Positions 7,527-15,365 of a stretch of DNA of 19,145 nt are shown piece after piece (the stretch's first letter is position 1; every line of letters starts with the position of its first letter). The DNA comes from JBBRRP01 sp038251425 (lineage in GTDB: Bacteria > Myxococcota_A > Polyangia > Polyangiales > Polyangiaceae). The stretch is from positions 1 to 19,145 of the forward strand of contig JBBSBI010000091.1 in NCBI GenBank assembly GCA_038251425.1. Direction: 5' to 3'. The notes below the pieces were generated by a model. The model saw nothing but the letters and a program-made list of their open reading frames with translations. It did no database searches and was not told where the DNA came from. The translations under genes and the position numbers were made by a program.

Positions 7527-8918
7527 GTGGCCCAGCAACAACAACGCTATCGAGTTGTCGAAAAGATTGCTTCGGGCGGCATGGCGGAGGTGTTCCGGGC
7601 CGAGAGCGCGGGGCTTGAGGGATTCAAGAAGACGGTCGCAATCAAGCGCGTTTTGCCGCATCTCTCCGAGAAGAAGCAATTCATCGGGATGTTCCTGGAT
7701 GAAGCGCGATTGAGCGCGCATCTTTCGCATTCAAACTGCGTTCAAGTCTTCGACATCGGCGTTGGCGACAACACGTACTTCATCGTCATGGAGTACGTGG
7801 ATGGTTCCGATCTCAAGGGCATCATCGAGTATCAGAAGAAGATCGGCAAGCTGATGCCTGTTGAGGAGGCTTGCCTGATCTGCGTGCGCATCTGCGAGGG
7901 CCTCGCGTACGCGCATGAGCTTCGGGACTCCGACGGCGAGAGCATGCACATTGTGCATCGCGATATGTCGCCGCCCAACGTTCTACTCACTCGCCACGGT
8001 GAGGTAAAAATCGTGGATTTTGGGCTGGCAAAAGCCAACAGCCAACTGGAGCACAGCGAGCCGGGCGTCATCAAAGGCAAATTCAGCTACCTTTCGCCCG
8101 AAGCGGCGCTCGGACAAGACGTGGACGCGCGCACGGATATTTTTGCCGTTGGAATCATTCTCTGGGAGCTCTTGAGCGGACGCAGGCTGTTTCTTGGAGA
8201 CACGGACCTTGAAACGGTGCGTCAGGTTCAAGCCGCCAAGATCCCCTCGATTCGACAATTCAATCCGCACGTCTCAGCAGAGCTTGAACGGGTGTTAGCT
8301 AAGAGTTTGGCTGGGGATCCCCAGCAACGCTATTCCACAGCGCGCGAGCTGGGCGCTGATCTCAATTCTGTCATGTTCTCGTACGGGCGTTCGGTCTCTT
8401 CGTTTGATTTGGCGGGGCTGGTTGCCCCGATTTGGGCAGAGCGCCGCGCCAAGAAGAAGATCGACGCCAGGAAATCGATCATTGGTAGCTTGATCGACGA
8501 AGCGTTGATTGAGTTTACCTCGCTGGATGGCGCTGAGCAGCGAAAGTCCAACACGTCCAATCCAGGAGCCGCACCGCTCAGCCTCGGCTCCTTCGGGGAT
8601 GCCAAGGATTGGAGCACCGATCTTGGGGATTTGGTAACGGCGCCACGCGCGCCCTTGGCGAGCGCAGGAGCCTTCGAGGTTGGAAATCTTGCGGCGCTTG
8701 AAGATGAGCAAGCCAAACGCCGAGCGAAGTCCTCGGTGCCGGCTCCGGCCAAGCGAGCTGGAGCAAACTTGGGTCAACCGCCGCAGCCAGGCTCGACTCC
8801 GGCGCTGCCGAATCCCCAGGGCACCTCCAGCCGCACCACGTTCATAGCGGCAGTTATCTTGCTGTTAATTCTCGTCGCCGGCGCCGCGGCCTATCTCGGC
8901 AGCCAGCTGTCGCGATAA
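7527..8918 (+). CDS. Membrane-anchored Ser/Thr protein kinase
   Basis: This GTG-initiated 463-residue protein has a complete Hanks-type kinase domain at about residues 8-275. The glycine loop IASGGMAEVF is at 14-23, Lys40 lies in VAIKR, and Glu59 is in the C helix. The catalytic loop is HRDMSPPN (144-151), DFG is at 164-166, the P+1 region SYLSPEAALG follows, and DIFAVGIILWELLSGRRLF is subdomain IX. It should phosphorylate Ser/Thr residues of cytoplasmic proteins. The segment after the domain (about 330-440) is low-complexity, Ala/Pro/Ser-rich. A hydrophobic helix at about 441-458 (AAVILLLILVAGAAAYLG) is followed by only about five residues. The kinase is therefore tail-anchored with no periplasmic sensor, so any signal must come from the cytoplasm or the membrane. 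Myxobacteria encode many such kinases. Substrates are unknown. Confidence 0.93.
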   Translation: MAQQQQRYRVVEKIASGGMAEVFRAESAGLEGFKKTVAIKRVLPHLSEKKQFIGMFLDEARLSAHLSHSNCVQVFDIGVGDNTYFIVMEYVDGSDLKGIIEYQKKIGKLMPVEEACLICVRICEGLAYAHELRDSDGESMHIVHRDMSPPNVLLTRHGEVKIVDFGLAKANSQLEHSEPGVIKGKFSYLSPEAALGQDVDARTDIFAVGIILWELLSGRRLFLGDTDLETVRQVQAAKIPSIRQFNPHVSAELERVLAKSLAGDPQQRYSTARELGADLNSVMFSYGRSVSSFDLAGLVAPIWAERRAKKKIDARKSIIGSLIDEALIEFTSLDGAEQRKSNTSNPGAAPLSLGSFGDAKDWSTDLGDLVTAPRAPLASAGAFEVGNLAALEDEQAKRRAKSSVPAPAKRAGANLGQPPQPGSTPALPNPQGTSSRTTFIAAVILLLILVAGAAAYLGSQLSR

Positions 8919-8935
8919 CGCTTCGCTGCCGGACA

Positions 8936-9484
8936 CTACCCGGGGCACATTTTGGGGATGACGAAACGATTGCCTTGATGAGGCACAGCTTCGCCTGCTC
9001 GTACGCGCTGCTTCATTTCATATTTGCCGGCCCTGACCATGATATTCTCGGCCCCCTCCATCGTCAGCTTTCCGGTGGCCGTGACCGCCACGTCCATCGT
9101 GGGCGAATCGCGGAAGCTGTCCGGAAGCACGCAGCCAGCATACCGCACCGGCAATTTTTGCCCATTCTTGCCATGCAAGACAAACCGGTATTCACAAGGC
9201 CGCTTCGGGATGCACGCGAGGTTCGAAGTGAGGCTGCCGGTCACGAGTGTCCCCTGTAAGTTCACTTTACGATTCTTAAGCGTCGGCGCTTGTGCCAGAA
9301 GCAGCGCGACATCTTTGGAGTAGATCGCCGAATCATCCGTGTTGCTGAGGATGAGTGCCAGGATCCCACCGGCCACAACCAGGAGCCCCACCAACAGTCC
9401 AAGGTGTCCACGCGGCGCAGGCTGCTTCACGTGACCCCCTGAACCCTCCAGCGTCTGAGCAAGCTCGTCATCAAGATGGGCCAT
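8936..9484 (-). CDS. CcmE-like membrane-anchored OB-fold protein
   Basis: This 182-residue protein has a charged N-terminus, one membrane helix (about residues 28-47, LGLLVGLLVVAGGILALI) and a soluble domain with the strand pattern of the cytochrome c maturation haem chaperone CcmE. Matching features are VNLQGTLVTGSL, EYRFVLHGKNGQKLPVRYAG, LPDSFRD and VAVTATGKL. In true CcmE the C-terminal end carries a covalent haem-binding His in an HDxxY-type motif. Here the equivalent stretch is VRAGKYEMKQ with no His at that place. Four cysteines (91, 97, 118, 180) are present instead. It is therefore a CcmE relative of uncertain function, not a confident haem chaperone. No other ccm gene is near. It is convergent with the kinase gene, 17 bases apart. 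Confidence 0.7.
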   Translation of the reverse strand: MAHLDDELAQTLEGSGGHVKQPAPRGHLGLLVGLLVVAGGILALILSNTDDSAIYSKDVALLLAQAPTLKNRKVNLQGTLVTGSLTSNLACIPKRPCEYRFVLHGKNGQKLPVRYAGCVLPDSFRDSPTMDVAVTATGKLTMEGAENIMVRAGKYEMKQRVRAGEAVPHQGNRFVIPKMCPG

Positions 9485-9526
9485 GGCATGCTTAGCCTAA
9501 CTCCGCACTACTCTTCGGGCCACCCT

Positions 9527-9544
9527 CACTGCTCAAATGCAGTG
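9527..9544. repeat. Short perfect hairpin CACTGC-N6-GCAGTG
   Basis: A 6-base perfect inverted repeat with a 6-base loop lies 42 bases upstream of the CcmE-like gene's ATG and before the LysR pseudogene. No T-run follows on either strand, so it is a poor terminator. An operator or chance are equally possible. Confidence 0.3.
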
Positions 9545-9633
9545 GGCAAATGAAGGCACCCTGATGAAATGTTTGAACTAAGGATCGCGCCGTGTCGTCG
9601 ACTCAGCGCGTGCGCTACGGAGCGCTGCCTCAA

Positions 9634-9646
9634 GCATCTGAGATGC
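9634..9646. repeat. Palindrome GCATCT-G-AGATGC before the LysR pseudogene
   Basis: The 13-base perfect palindrome sits 25 bases before the first recognisable LysR codon. Autoregulated LysR genes usually have an interrupted dyad in this place, so it could be a leftover operator. It does not fit the usual T-N11-A spacing. Confidence 0.25.
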
Positions 9647-9671
9647 GCTGATCTCTCTTGGCAAGTGCCGC

Positions 9672-10381
9672 TTGGACATCGAAAGCCTCCAAACGCTGCG
9701 GGATGTGTTGCGGGCAGTTAGCATCCCAGGCGTTGACGTGAATCACGATCGCGCGTTCGGGTCGCCCGGAGTAGCTCGCGGCGGCTCAAGATTTCGGCAT
9801 CTGCGGCAACCCGCTTGATCGCTTCGCTGGAGGAGCATCTTGGAACGAGGTTGCTGCAACGCACGACACGTTCGGTCACCTTGACCGACTCGGGCGCTCG
9901 TTACCTGGAACGGGCTCGACGCATTCTGACGGAGATCACGGAAGCAGAAGCCGCTGCCCATTCTGACCGCTTAGAACCCACGGGACGCTTCGTCGTCTCC
10001 GCTCCAAGCGTTTTCGGGCGGCTTCACGTGGCGCCGCTGATGTGTGAATTTATGGGGAGGTATCCTTCCCCGCGTCCCGAGTGGAAATTCGTGAAGGAAG
10101 GTGCTGAGTTCAGCGTTGCCTTCGCACCCAGATACATCACCAATAGCGCAGACGCGGCGATCGCTCACGCGGAACGGGGTGGCGGCCTGGTGATGGTATT
10201 GGCTTACCAGGTTGCGGAAGCGATCTTGGCTGGCAGGCTTCAGACCGTTTTGGGGGATTTTGAGCTTCCCCCGCTCCCCATCCACGTCGTCTACCCGACC
10301 AGCAGGCTACTTTCGGCAAAGGTGCGCGCTTTTGTCGAACTGATCGCCAAGACATGCGATTGGCGGTTTGTTGATCCCTGA
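9672..10381 (+). pseudogene. Decayed LysR-family transcriptional regulator
   Basis: Three LysR pieces are visible, in two frames. At 9672 a TTG-led frame reads LDIESLQTLRDVLRAV, the usual LysR N-terminus, but it closes at a TGA (9816-9818). The helix-turn-helix continues in another frame, open only after a stop at 9734-9736, as SRRLKISASAATRLIASLEE followed by HLGTRLLQRTTRSVTLTDSG and the linker helix. The effector domain then begins (GRFVVSAPSVFGRLHVAPLM), but after GRYPSP it jumps to EGAEFSVAFAPRYITNSADA and the late-domain ending (LAYQVAEAILAGRLQTVLGD, LPIHVVYPTSRLLSAKVRAF). About 80 residues of the effector pocket are missing compared with typical family members of about 300 residues. A frameshift plus an internal deletion makes a working regulator unlikely. 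An intact 188-residue ORF from a TTG at 9815 would lack most of the DNA-binding domain. Confidence 0.8.
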
Positions 10382-10707
10382 GGAACACTTGGTTGCAATG
10401 CCTCCCCCAGCCGCGCGCAGCGAAAAGCGAGCCCGGCTTTGGGGTGAGATCGGCCGCCCGCAGGCAAATGAGAAGTATGTTGTTAACCGGGGACGCCTAT
10501 CGAGTGCCGAGGACGGACGAGAGGGGGCAACGGATGGAGGAACGCTTGCCTTTGCCCAGTCGAGCAGCGCACTGCCCAAGGACCCCGCTTTACCGCTTGC
10601 CTCCACGACCCGATTGGGCCCAACTGGCGGCCGTGAATAGTGGCCCGGCCCTTCCAAGTTCGCTATGGCTATGAAGGCTTCCAAACGGCGCGTGTGAAGG
10701 TGAAACA
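10382..10707. other. Gap without a recognisable gene
   Basis: About 326 bases separate the LysR pseudogene from the antiporter gene. Several frames are open here on both strands, but none gives a protein with recognisable motifs, and their codon use does not resemble the neighbouring genes. It may hold the antiporter promoter and further decayed DNA. A ribosome site (AAGG at 10697-10700, seven bases before the ATG) serves the antiporter. Confidence 0.5.
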
Positions 10708-12333
10708 ATGGGAATCGCGACAGACATCATTCTGCTGGTAGTTGCGGCTTTCCTTTTCGGTCTTCTCTTTCAGCGCATAGAGCAGCCGGTGATCTTGGGC
10801 TACATCGCGGCCGGGGTCGTCCTCGGGCCCCACACCGGGGGCCTGACTGTTTCGAGCCGAACTGAAGTGGACCTGCTCGCAGAGCTGGGCGTGACCTTAT
10901 TGCTTTTCGGCTTGGGACTCGAATTTTCGCTAAAGGAGCTCAGCCCGATTAGGAAAGTAGTTCTACTGGGAACGCCATTACAGATTATCTTTACCGTGGC
11001 GTTGGGTGCAGGCCTTGGCAGCCTTTGGGGTTGGGACCTGCCGGCATGCATCTGGTTCGGAGCCTTGTTAGCGCCTTCGAGCACCATGGTTCTGCTCAAA
11101 ACACTGATGAGCCAGGGCTGGCTGGGCACGCTTTCAAGCAAAGTCATGATTGGCATCCTGATCGTGCAAGACCTGGCCGTGATTCCGCTCATGCTCGGGT
11201 TGCCGCATTTGGCCAATCCATCTGCGGCGGGCTACGAGCTAGCAGCTGCTGGCGCCAAAGCGTTGGTGTTCCTTGCGGTCTGTTATTGGGGAGGACGCAG
11301 GGTCGTGCCGTTGCTCATGCGGCACGTCGCGAGAGCTGGATCGCGTGAGCTATTTTTGTTGGCCGTTGCCGCACTCGGTCTCGGCCTCGCCTACGCAACA
11401 CACCTGATCGGTCTTTCGTTCGCCACGGGCGCCTTCGTCGCCGGCATGCTGCTGCGTGAAACCGACTACGGTCACCAGGCGCTGAGCGACATCATTCCGC
11501 TGCGAGATTTCTTTGGGCTGTTGTTCTTTGCTTCGGTCGGCATGCTGCTTGATCCGGCGTTCCTCACTCGAAACTGGCCTCAGGTCTTGACCACAGTCTT
11601 GGCGATAAGCGTCGGAAAGGGGCTCTTGTTCGCGCTCATCGTCCGTCTATTTGGCTACGGCAATGTCGTTCCGCTCGCTGTGGGTCTCGGCATGTTTCAG
11701 GTGGGAGAATTTGCGTTTGTCTTGGCTGCGGTGGGGCAGCGCACCGGGGCCATCTCGCAACATTTGCATGAACTCGTCTTGAATGTTGCGGTGATAACGA
11801 TGCTCCTCACGCCGATCATTTCGCAGCAAACCTCGCGCATCTATGCCCAACGGCGGCGCTTCCTCAGCCCTGAACCCCACAAGTCCGTGAATCTGCCTGA
11901 GCAGGCCTTCAAGGAGCACGTCATTATTGTGGGCGCAGGGCGCGTTGGCAGGCAGATTGCGAATGGGCTTGAGCCGGCGGGGGTGCCCTTCGTGTTCATC
12001 GAATCCGACCAGCAACAGCTCGAACTTGCTCAGGGGAGCCGTGCACCGTTAATCTACGGGGACGCAAGTCACGAGGCATTGCTCGAAGCGGCTCATATCG
12101 CTAGTGCCCGCCTTCTGATCGTCACCGTGCCAGATATCGTCACGTGCCATTCCGTCATTTCCCGAGCCCGCCACATGAATTCGGAAGTTGGCATCCTCGT
12201 GCGCACCTCCGAGCCCGAGTACGCGTCTGTATTGCACGGACTTTCCGCGGCAGACGTCGTGCTTCCAGAGTTCGAAGCTGGGCTCGAGATGACCCGACGG
12301 GCGCTCAGCCGCCTACACCCGAAGCGTCCGTAG
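10708..12333 (+). CDS. Kef/CPA2-type cation:proton antiporter with TrkA-N domain
   Basis: The 541-residue product has about 12 hydrophobic segments over residues 5-380 with the fold of the CPA2 monovalent cation:proton antiporters (KefB/KefC-like). QPVILGYIAAGVVLGPHTGG at the start, LLLFGLGLEFS, GILIVQDLAVIPLM (the QD ion-binding helix) and ATGAFVAGMLL are family blocks. After a cytoplasmic linker, residues from about 404 form a TrkA-N Rossmann domain with the GxGxxG nucleotide loop VGAGRVG (408-414), an acidic FIESD, and GDASHEALLEAAH. Such domains bind NAD(H) or adenine nucleotides and gate potassium efflux. It should sit in the cytoplasmic membrane and control pH or potassium. No TrkA-C domain or KefF/KefG ancillary gene is visible, so glutathione gating as in E. 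coli is not implied. It stands alone between a pseudogene and a convergent small gene. Confidence 0.9.
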   Translation: MGIATDIILLVVAAFLFGLLFQRIEQPVILGYIAAGVVLGPHTGGLTVSSRTEVDLLAELGVTLLLFGLGLEFSLKELSPIRKVVLLGTPLQIIFTVALGAGLGSLWGWDLPACIWFGALLAPSSTMVLLKTLMSQGWLGTLSSKVMIGILIVQDLAVIPLMLGLPHLANPSAAGYELAAAGAKALVFLAVCYWGGRRVVPLLMRHVARAGSRELFLLAVAALGLGLAYATHLIGLSFATGAFVAGMLLRETDYGHQALSDIIPLRDFFGLLFFASVGMLLDPAFLTRNWPQVLTTVLAISVGKGLLFALIVRLFGYGNVVPLAVGLGMFQVGEFAFVLAAVGQRTGAISQHLHELVLNVAVITMLLTPIISQQTSRIYAQRRRFLSPEPHKSVNLPEQAFKEHVIIVGAGRVGRQIANGLEPAGVPFVFIESDQQQLELAQGSRAPLIYGDASHEALLEAAHIASARLLIVTVPDIVTCHSVISRARHMNSEVGILVRTSEPEYASVLHGLSAADVVLPEFEAGLEMTRRALSRLHPKRP

Positions 12334-12371
12334 TTCGGCAGATCATAGCCTTGTGAACTGAACGCGGCTCA

Positions 12372-12632
12372 TCAATCCCGGTTGCGCGCGCTCTTGCGAT
12401 CACCTTTTGAGTGCTCGCGCTGCACGGGCTCGGCGGCGGATCTTCGAGGAGAAGAACCGCTGACAGGGGGCTTGGCAGCGGGTGCGCCGGAAGGCTGTGA
12501 GGCGTGAGAGTAACTTAGAAGGGCCATCACCACGCCAAAAATTCCAAACGACAGAGTGATGGCAATTCCGATGAGCCAACGCCGATTATCGCGCTCAATC
12601 GCAGTGGAAAGTTCCTTACTGTCGATACCCAT
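12372..12632 (-). CDS. Small single-pass membrane protein, unknown family
   Basis: This 86-residue protein has a charged N-terminus (MGIDSKELSTAIERDNRRW), one hydrophobic helix at about residues 20-41 (IGIAITLSFGIFGVVMALL) and a Pro/Ser/Arg-rich basic tail. No enzyme motif or family signature is seen. The positive-inside rule does not clearly settle its orientation. It lies downstream of the DUF3494 lipoprotein gene on the same strand, 67 bases away, and is convergent with the antiporter gene. Its codon pattern and layout make it more likely real than chance, but the call rests on the frame and the helix alone. Confidence 0.55.
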   Translation of the reverse strand: MGIDSKELSTAIERDNRRWLIGIAITLSFGIFGVVMALLSYSHASQPSGAPAAKPPVSGSSPRRSAAEPVQREHSKGDRKSARNRD

Positions 12633-12699
12633 CTCAACCGTGGATAGAACTGCAAGAATATCCCGTCAACCGCTTAATCGCGGGTGGCAAGGAACTCGC

Positions 12700-13632
12700 T
12701 TACGGAGCCGGCTGAGTCACGGTGCTCGCGTCCAAGGTGACGGCAGTCTGTGACAACAATCTGCCGTTCACGGTTGCTCCGGTGGCTAAGGTGATCTCGG
12801 ACAGCGAAAGCACGATCCCCTCAAGGTGTGCGCTCGTCCCAAGAGCGACGGCGCCGGCCGTTTGCCAGAAGACGTTCTTGGCCAATGCGCCGCCAGAAAG
12901 GACGACCTTGACGCCCGATGCCTCAGTGATGCCGCCACCAATCTGGAAGATCCAGACATCATTCGGCCCACCCGCGAGCGTGATATCCGTGGAGATCAGG
13001 ATGCCAGTGCCCCACTTATAGAGGCCAGGAACCATCGTTAACCCGCTGATATTACCAGCTGCGAGTTCTGTAAAATCGGGAGTCGGTCGGCCTGCTGCAT
13101 CGGTGAACGCCGTTTCCATATTGCCGACCGCCGTGGTCAAGTTGGAGGGCGTGGGCGAGGTGTATTCGGCGGCATACGCCATTCCGATGAGCTGGCTGGA
13201 TGTCGAAAATGTACCGGGGCCTGCGAGCGTCAGCGAAAATCCTGTGATCCCAGTCGAATCGATGGGACTAACGCCAATATTGCCAGTCACCACCGATGTG
13301 GGCACGGTACCGATCCCTGATTTCGCCAGAATCACGAAACCGCTGGCTGTTCCAAGATTCACCGCCAGCGGGCCGTGTGCCTGCGTCGACGCTCCGCCGC
13401 TGCCGCCTGAAGTTGCGGCAGTGCCACCGGATGCTTTGCCACCGCTTCCACCTGAAGTTGCGGCAGTGCCACCGGTGCTGGATGCTTTTCCGCCGCTGCC
13501 AGTGCCGGACGCTTTCCCACCGCTTCCGCCTGGTATCTCAGTGCCATCACTGCCCGAATCGCTGCAGGCTACGGCAAGCGAAATTAACAGAAAGGCGGCA
13601 CCGTGCTGAAGATGAAGGCGAGAAAGGGACAT
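12700..13632 (-). CDS. DUF3494 (ice-binding-like) lipoprotein
   Basis: From the ATG at 13630-13632 the product is 310 residues; AAGGAT lies nine bases upstream. A signal peptide with a charged start and hydrophobic core ends at a lipobox-like LAVAC, so Cys23 is probably lipidated. A linker of SGGKASGG- and TAATSGGSGG-type repeats (about residues 30-87) leads to a DUF3494 domain (88-310). Family blocks include LGTASGFVILAKSGI, VVTGNIGVSPIDSTGITGF, the segment GNISGLTMVPGLYKWGTG, DVWIFQIGG and the repeated hydrophobic turns of an irregular beta-solenoid (TSAHLEGIVLSLSEITLATG, ATVNGRLLSQTAVTL). Members include ice-binding proteins, but many in non-cold bacteria are adhesins or have unknown ligands. 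It would be anchored to the envelope with the domain exposed. Upstream in-frame codons to 13704 are not needed. The neighbour is a GH45 lipoprotein with the same type of linker. Confidence 0.85.
   Translation of the reverse strand: MSLSRLHLQHGAAFLLISLAVACSDSGSDGTEIPGGSGGKASGTGSGGKASSTGGTAATSGGSGGKASGGTAATSGGSGGASTQAHGPLAVNLGTASGFVILAKSGIGTVPTSVVTGNIGVSPIDSTGITGFSLTLAGPGTFSTSSQLIGMAYAAEYTSPTPSNLTTAVGNMETAFTDAAGRPTPDFTELAAGNISGLTMVPGLYKWGTGILISTDITLAGGPNDVWIFQIGGGITEASGVKVVLSGGALAKNVFWQTAGAVALGTSAHLEGIVLSLSEITLATGATVNGRLLSQTAVTLDASTVTQPAP
13406..13475 (-). repeat. 45-base-spaced direct repeat in the lipoprotein linker
   Basis: A 25-base identical segment occurs at 13406-13430 and again at 13451-13475, with looser copies of the SGGKAS-type code on both sides. 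It encodes the Gly/Ser/Ala/Thr linker of the DUF3494 lipoprotein. Such repeats can change copy number by slippage, which would alter linker length without shifting the frame. Confidence 0.8.
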
Positions 13633-13971
13633 AAATACTGGATCCTTGTAGTTGCGTGCAGGAGAAAATGAGCGCGCGGCGCCCCGCCCCGCGTTGGTGA
13701 GCAACGACTATTGACGAGGACGCTGGAGCCCTTTTTCCTGTGCCTTTACCAGTGCATGGTTCGCGCCATCGCCAGTGCAGAGGAATCCTGAGCAGCACTT
13801 ACCCCACAAACACCAGTTAAAACCCAACGCACCAATCGCTCGCGGCAATCGAGTGTTCCAATGGCAAGTTCCTCGCACAGAGCGCACGGCGACACTCGCG
13901 CCCTGCAGCGAATTGCTACGTGGCAGGTAACGACTGTGGCGCGTTGGCGCTGCCGGCCGGGACTCAGTTCT
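13633..13971. other. Gap between two lipoprotein genes
   Basis: These 339 bases lie between two same-strand genes. I see no protein with family motifs. The right part has GC-rich dyads such as CCGGCCGG and GCGC-GTTG-GCGC just downstream of the GH45 stop, but no T-run to make a clear terminator. The left part holds the ribosome site of the DUF3494 gene. A promoter for that gene is likely here, but none can be pinned down. Confidence 0.5.
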
Positions 13972-15189
13972 TCAGCGCGGATCTCCAAGCCCGGAGCGCT
14001 CGGTGATAGCGGCGGGGCAAGCGACTTCTCGGTAGACCAGGTTGGGATTGTCCGCAAGGTTGAACCAACTGAGGAACCAACTGCAGCCCGCTAACAGTTC
14101 GGGCTTGCCCGCAAACACGCTTTGACACTTCTGCTCGACGCAGGATCGATCCCCATTACATCCCGCCAAAAAGCCACCGTACTGGGCGCCGAGATCTGAA
14201 GTGCCCCATTGACTGGAGCAAGCGTTGAAGTCCCCCACGCCACCACCAGGTATCAGCAAATCAAATTGGTCGGCAGAAACGCCCCCATTGTTGACAATCT
14301 GCACGATCATCGTTTTTCCGCTGAGAGAGACAACCCCTGGGCTATTTCCATGGCGCCCCGTCCCGGTGAACTGAAGCTGATAGCAGCGACCACACTGGTA
14401 GTTATTTCCGGAAGCCGCCGCATAACCGTAAGCTAACGTATCGCTGGCAGCCCAAGGCGCACCATCCCAGCACATGTAGGCCCCTCCGCCCTGGCAAGCA
14501 CTTTGCTGGGAGGTCGCGCCGAGGCTTTGATTCTGCATATTGCAGCTCTTCATGGCCACCTTACTTTTAACGTTGTCGCTCCAGCCACACGCCGGTTTGC
14601 AGCAATCCCAATATCTCGATGCCCAGGCGGGCGTTCCGCCTTGAATCGGAGGAGGCGGCTGAACTCCATCGTTTGAACGCCCCCCCGTCTGTGTCGCTCC
14701 CCCAGAACCAATCGCCCCGCCTTCGCACACTCCGCACGTTGCCGCACAAGCGCCGTTCATCCACGGTTCATGGCACCAGTTGTATTCAACCGCATGAGCG
14801 CAAGTGTCGCCGTTCGGCGGCGGAGTATCCAAACAGGGCGCGCCGGTCGTTCCGCCAGAACCAATGCCGTTAACTGGCGCACCACCGGACGACACGGGAG
14901 TGCTGATTCCGGTTGCCCCGCCACTTGTCCCGCTATTTTGGACCGAACCGCCAGCGGCGGGCGCAGGCCTAGGATTCGCGGTGCCACCGGTCGTGCTCAC
15001 GGCGCCACCAGTAATGGAAGAAGCGGACCCGGTATTGGCTGTGTTGTGAGCACCTCCCGTCGTTCGAGCCGGGCTTGCCGTGAATGCCACCGGCGGGTCG
15101 ACGTTCTCGGAGCTGCACGAGAGGGGCGCTAGGACTCCGCTCGCCAGAAGGATTGCAATCAACCGTTTCTCGATTTGCTGAGTCCGCAT
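13972..15189 (-). CDS. ShK-like module plus GH45 endoglucanase lipoprotein
   Basis: This 405-residue protein starts with a signal peptide ending near Cys25 (LAPLSC, a lipobox-like site), so it is probably a lipoprotein. A Gly/Ser/Thr/Pro-rich linker (about 28-117) leads to a small Cys-rich module (119-155) with six Cys and the pattern CLD...TC...WC...WMNGACAATCGVC, resembling a ShK toxin-like domain. A second linker (156-187) precedes a glycoside hydrolase family 45 domain (188-391). The active-site block ASRYWDCCKPAC gives Asp195, and ADQFDLLIPGGGVGDFNAC gives Asp310; these match the two catalytic Asp residues of endoglucanase V, which cleaves beta-1,4-glucan by inversion. Many Cys suggest disulfides and an exported location. 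The family signature has Ser where Thr is usual. A cellulase or glucan-binding role at the cell surface is inferred. Confidence 0.88.
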   Translation of the reverse strand: MRTQQIEKRLIAILLASGVLAPLSCSSENVDPPVAFTASPARTTGGAHNTANTGSASSITGGAVSTTGGTANPRPAPAAGGSVQNSGTSGGATGISTPVSSGGAPVNGIGSGGTTGAPCLDTPPPNGDTCAHAVEYNWCHEPWMNGACAATCGVCEGGAIGSGGATQTGGRSNDGVQPPPPIQGGTPAWASRYWDCCKPACGWSDNVKSKVAMKSCNMQNQSLGATSQQSACQGGGAYMCWDGAPWAASDTLAYGYAAASGNNYQCGRCYQLQFTGTGRHGNSPGVVSLSGKTMIVQIVNNGGVSADQFDLLIPGGGVGDFNACSSQWGTSDLGAQYGGFLAGCNGDRSCVEQKCQSVFAGKPELLAGCSWFLSWFNLADNPNLVYREVACPAAITERSGLGDPR

Positions 15190-15365
15190 GCGTTCAGCAA
15201 ATCACGTCTTACCGGACCCAACCAGATGATGAATCATGTCGCAGTCTTCCACACGCAGCCGGGAAAATTGCACTTCAAGCGGCACCGCATAGCGGCTGCG
15301 CCGGCACGGGATCCTCAAATGCTGAGCGCACCGACGCTACCGCGATACTCGAGATCGCACTCGGA

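Noticed and set aside
13401..13545. Regular repeats that could be a CRISPR array
   Set aside because: The repeats are in frame within a lipoprotein gene, encode a Gly/Ser linker, and have no unique spacers of CRISPR type.
13103..13609. 168-residue plus-strand ORF opposite the DUF3494 gene, with Pro-Pro-Leu-type repeats
   Set aside because: It is the complement of the Gly/Ser linker and solenoid code of the real gene; the repeats are explained by that gene.
13633..13704. Extended N-terminus of the DUF3494 protein from a TTG at 13704
   Set aside because: The ATG at 13632 gives a standard lipoprotein signal peptide directly and has a good ribosome site.
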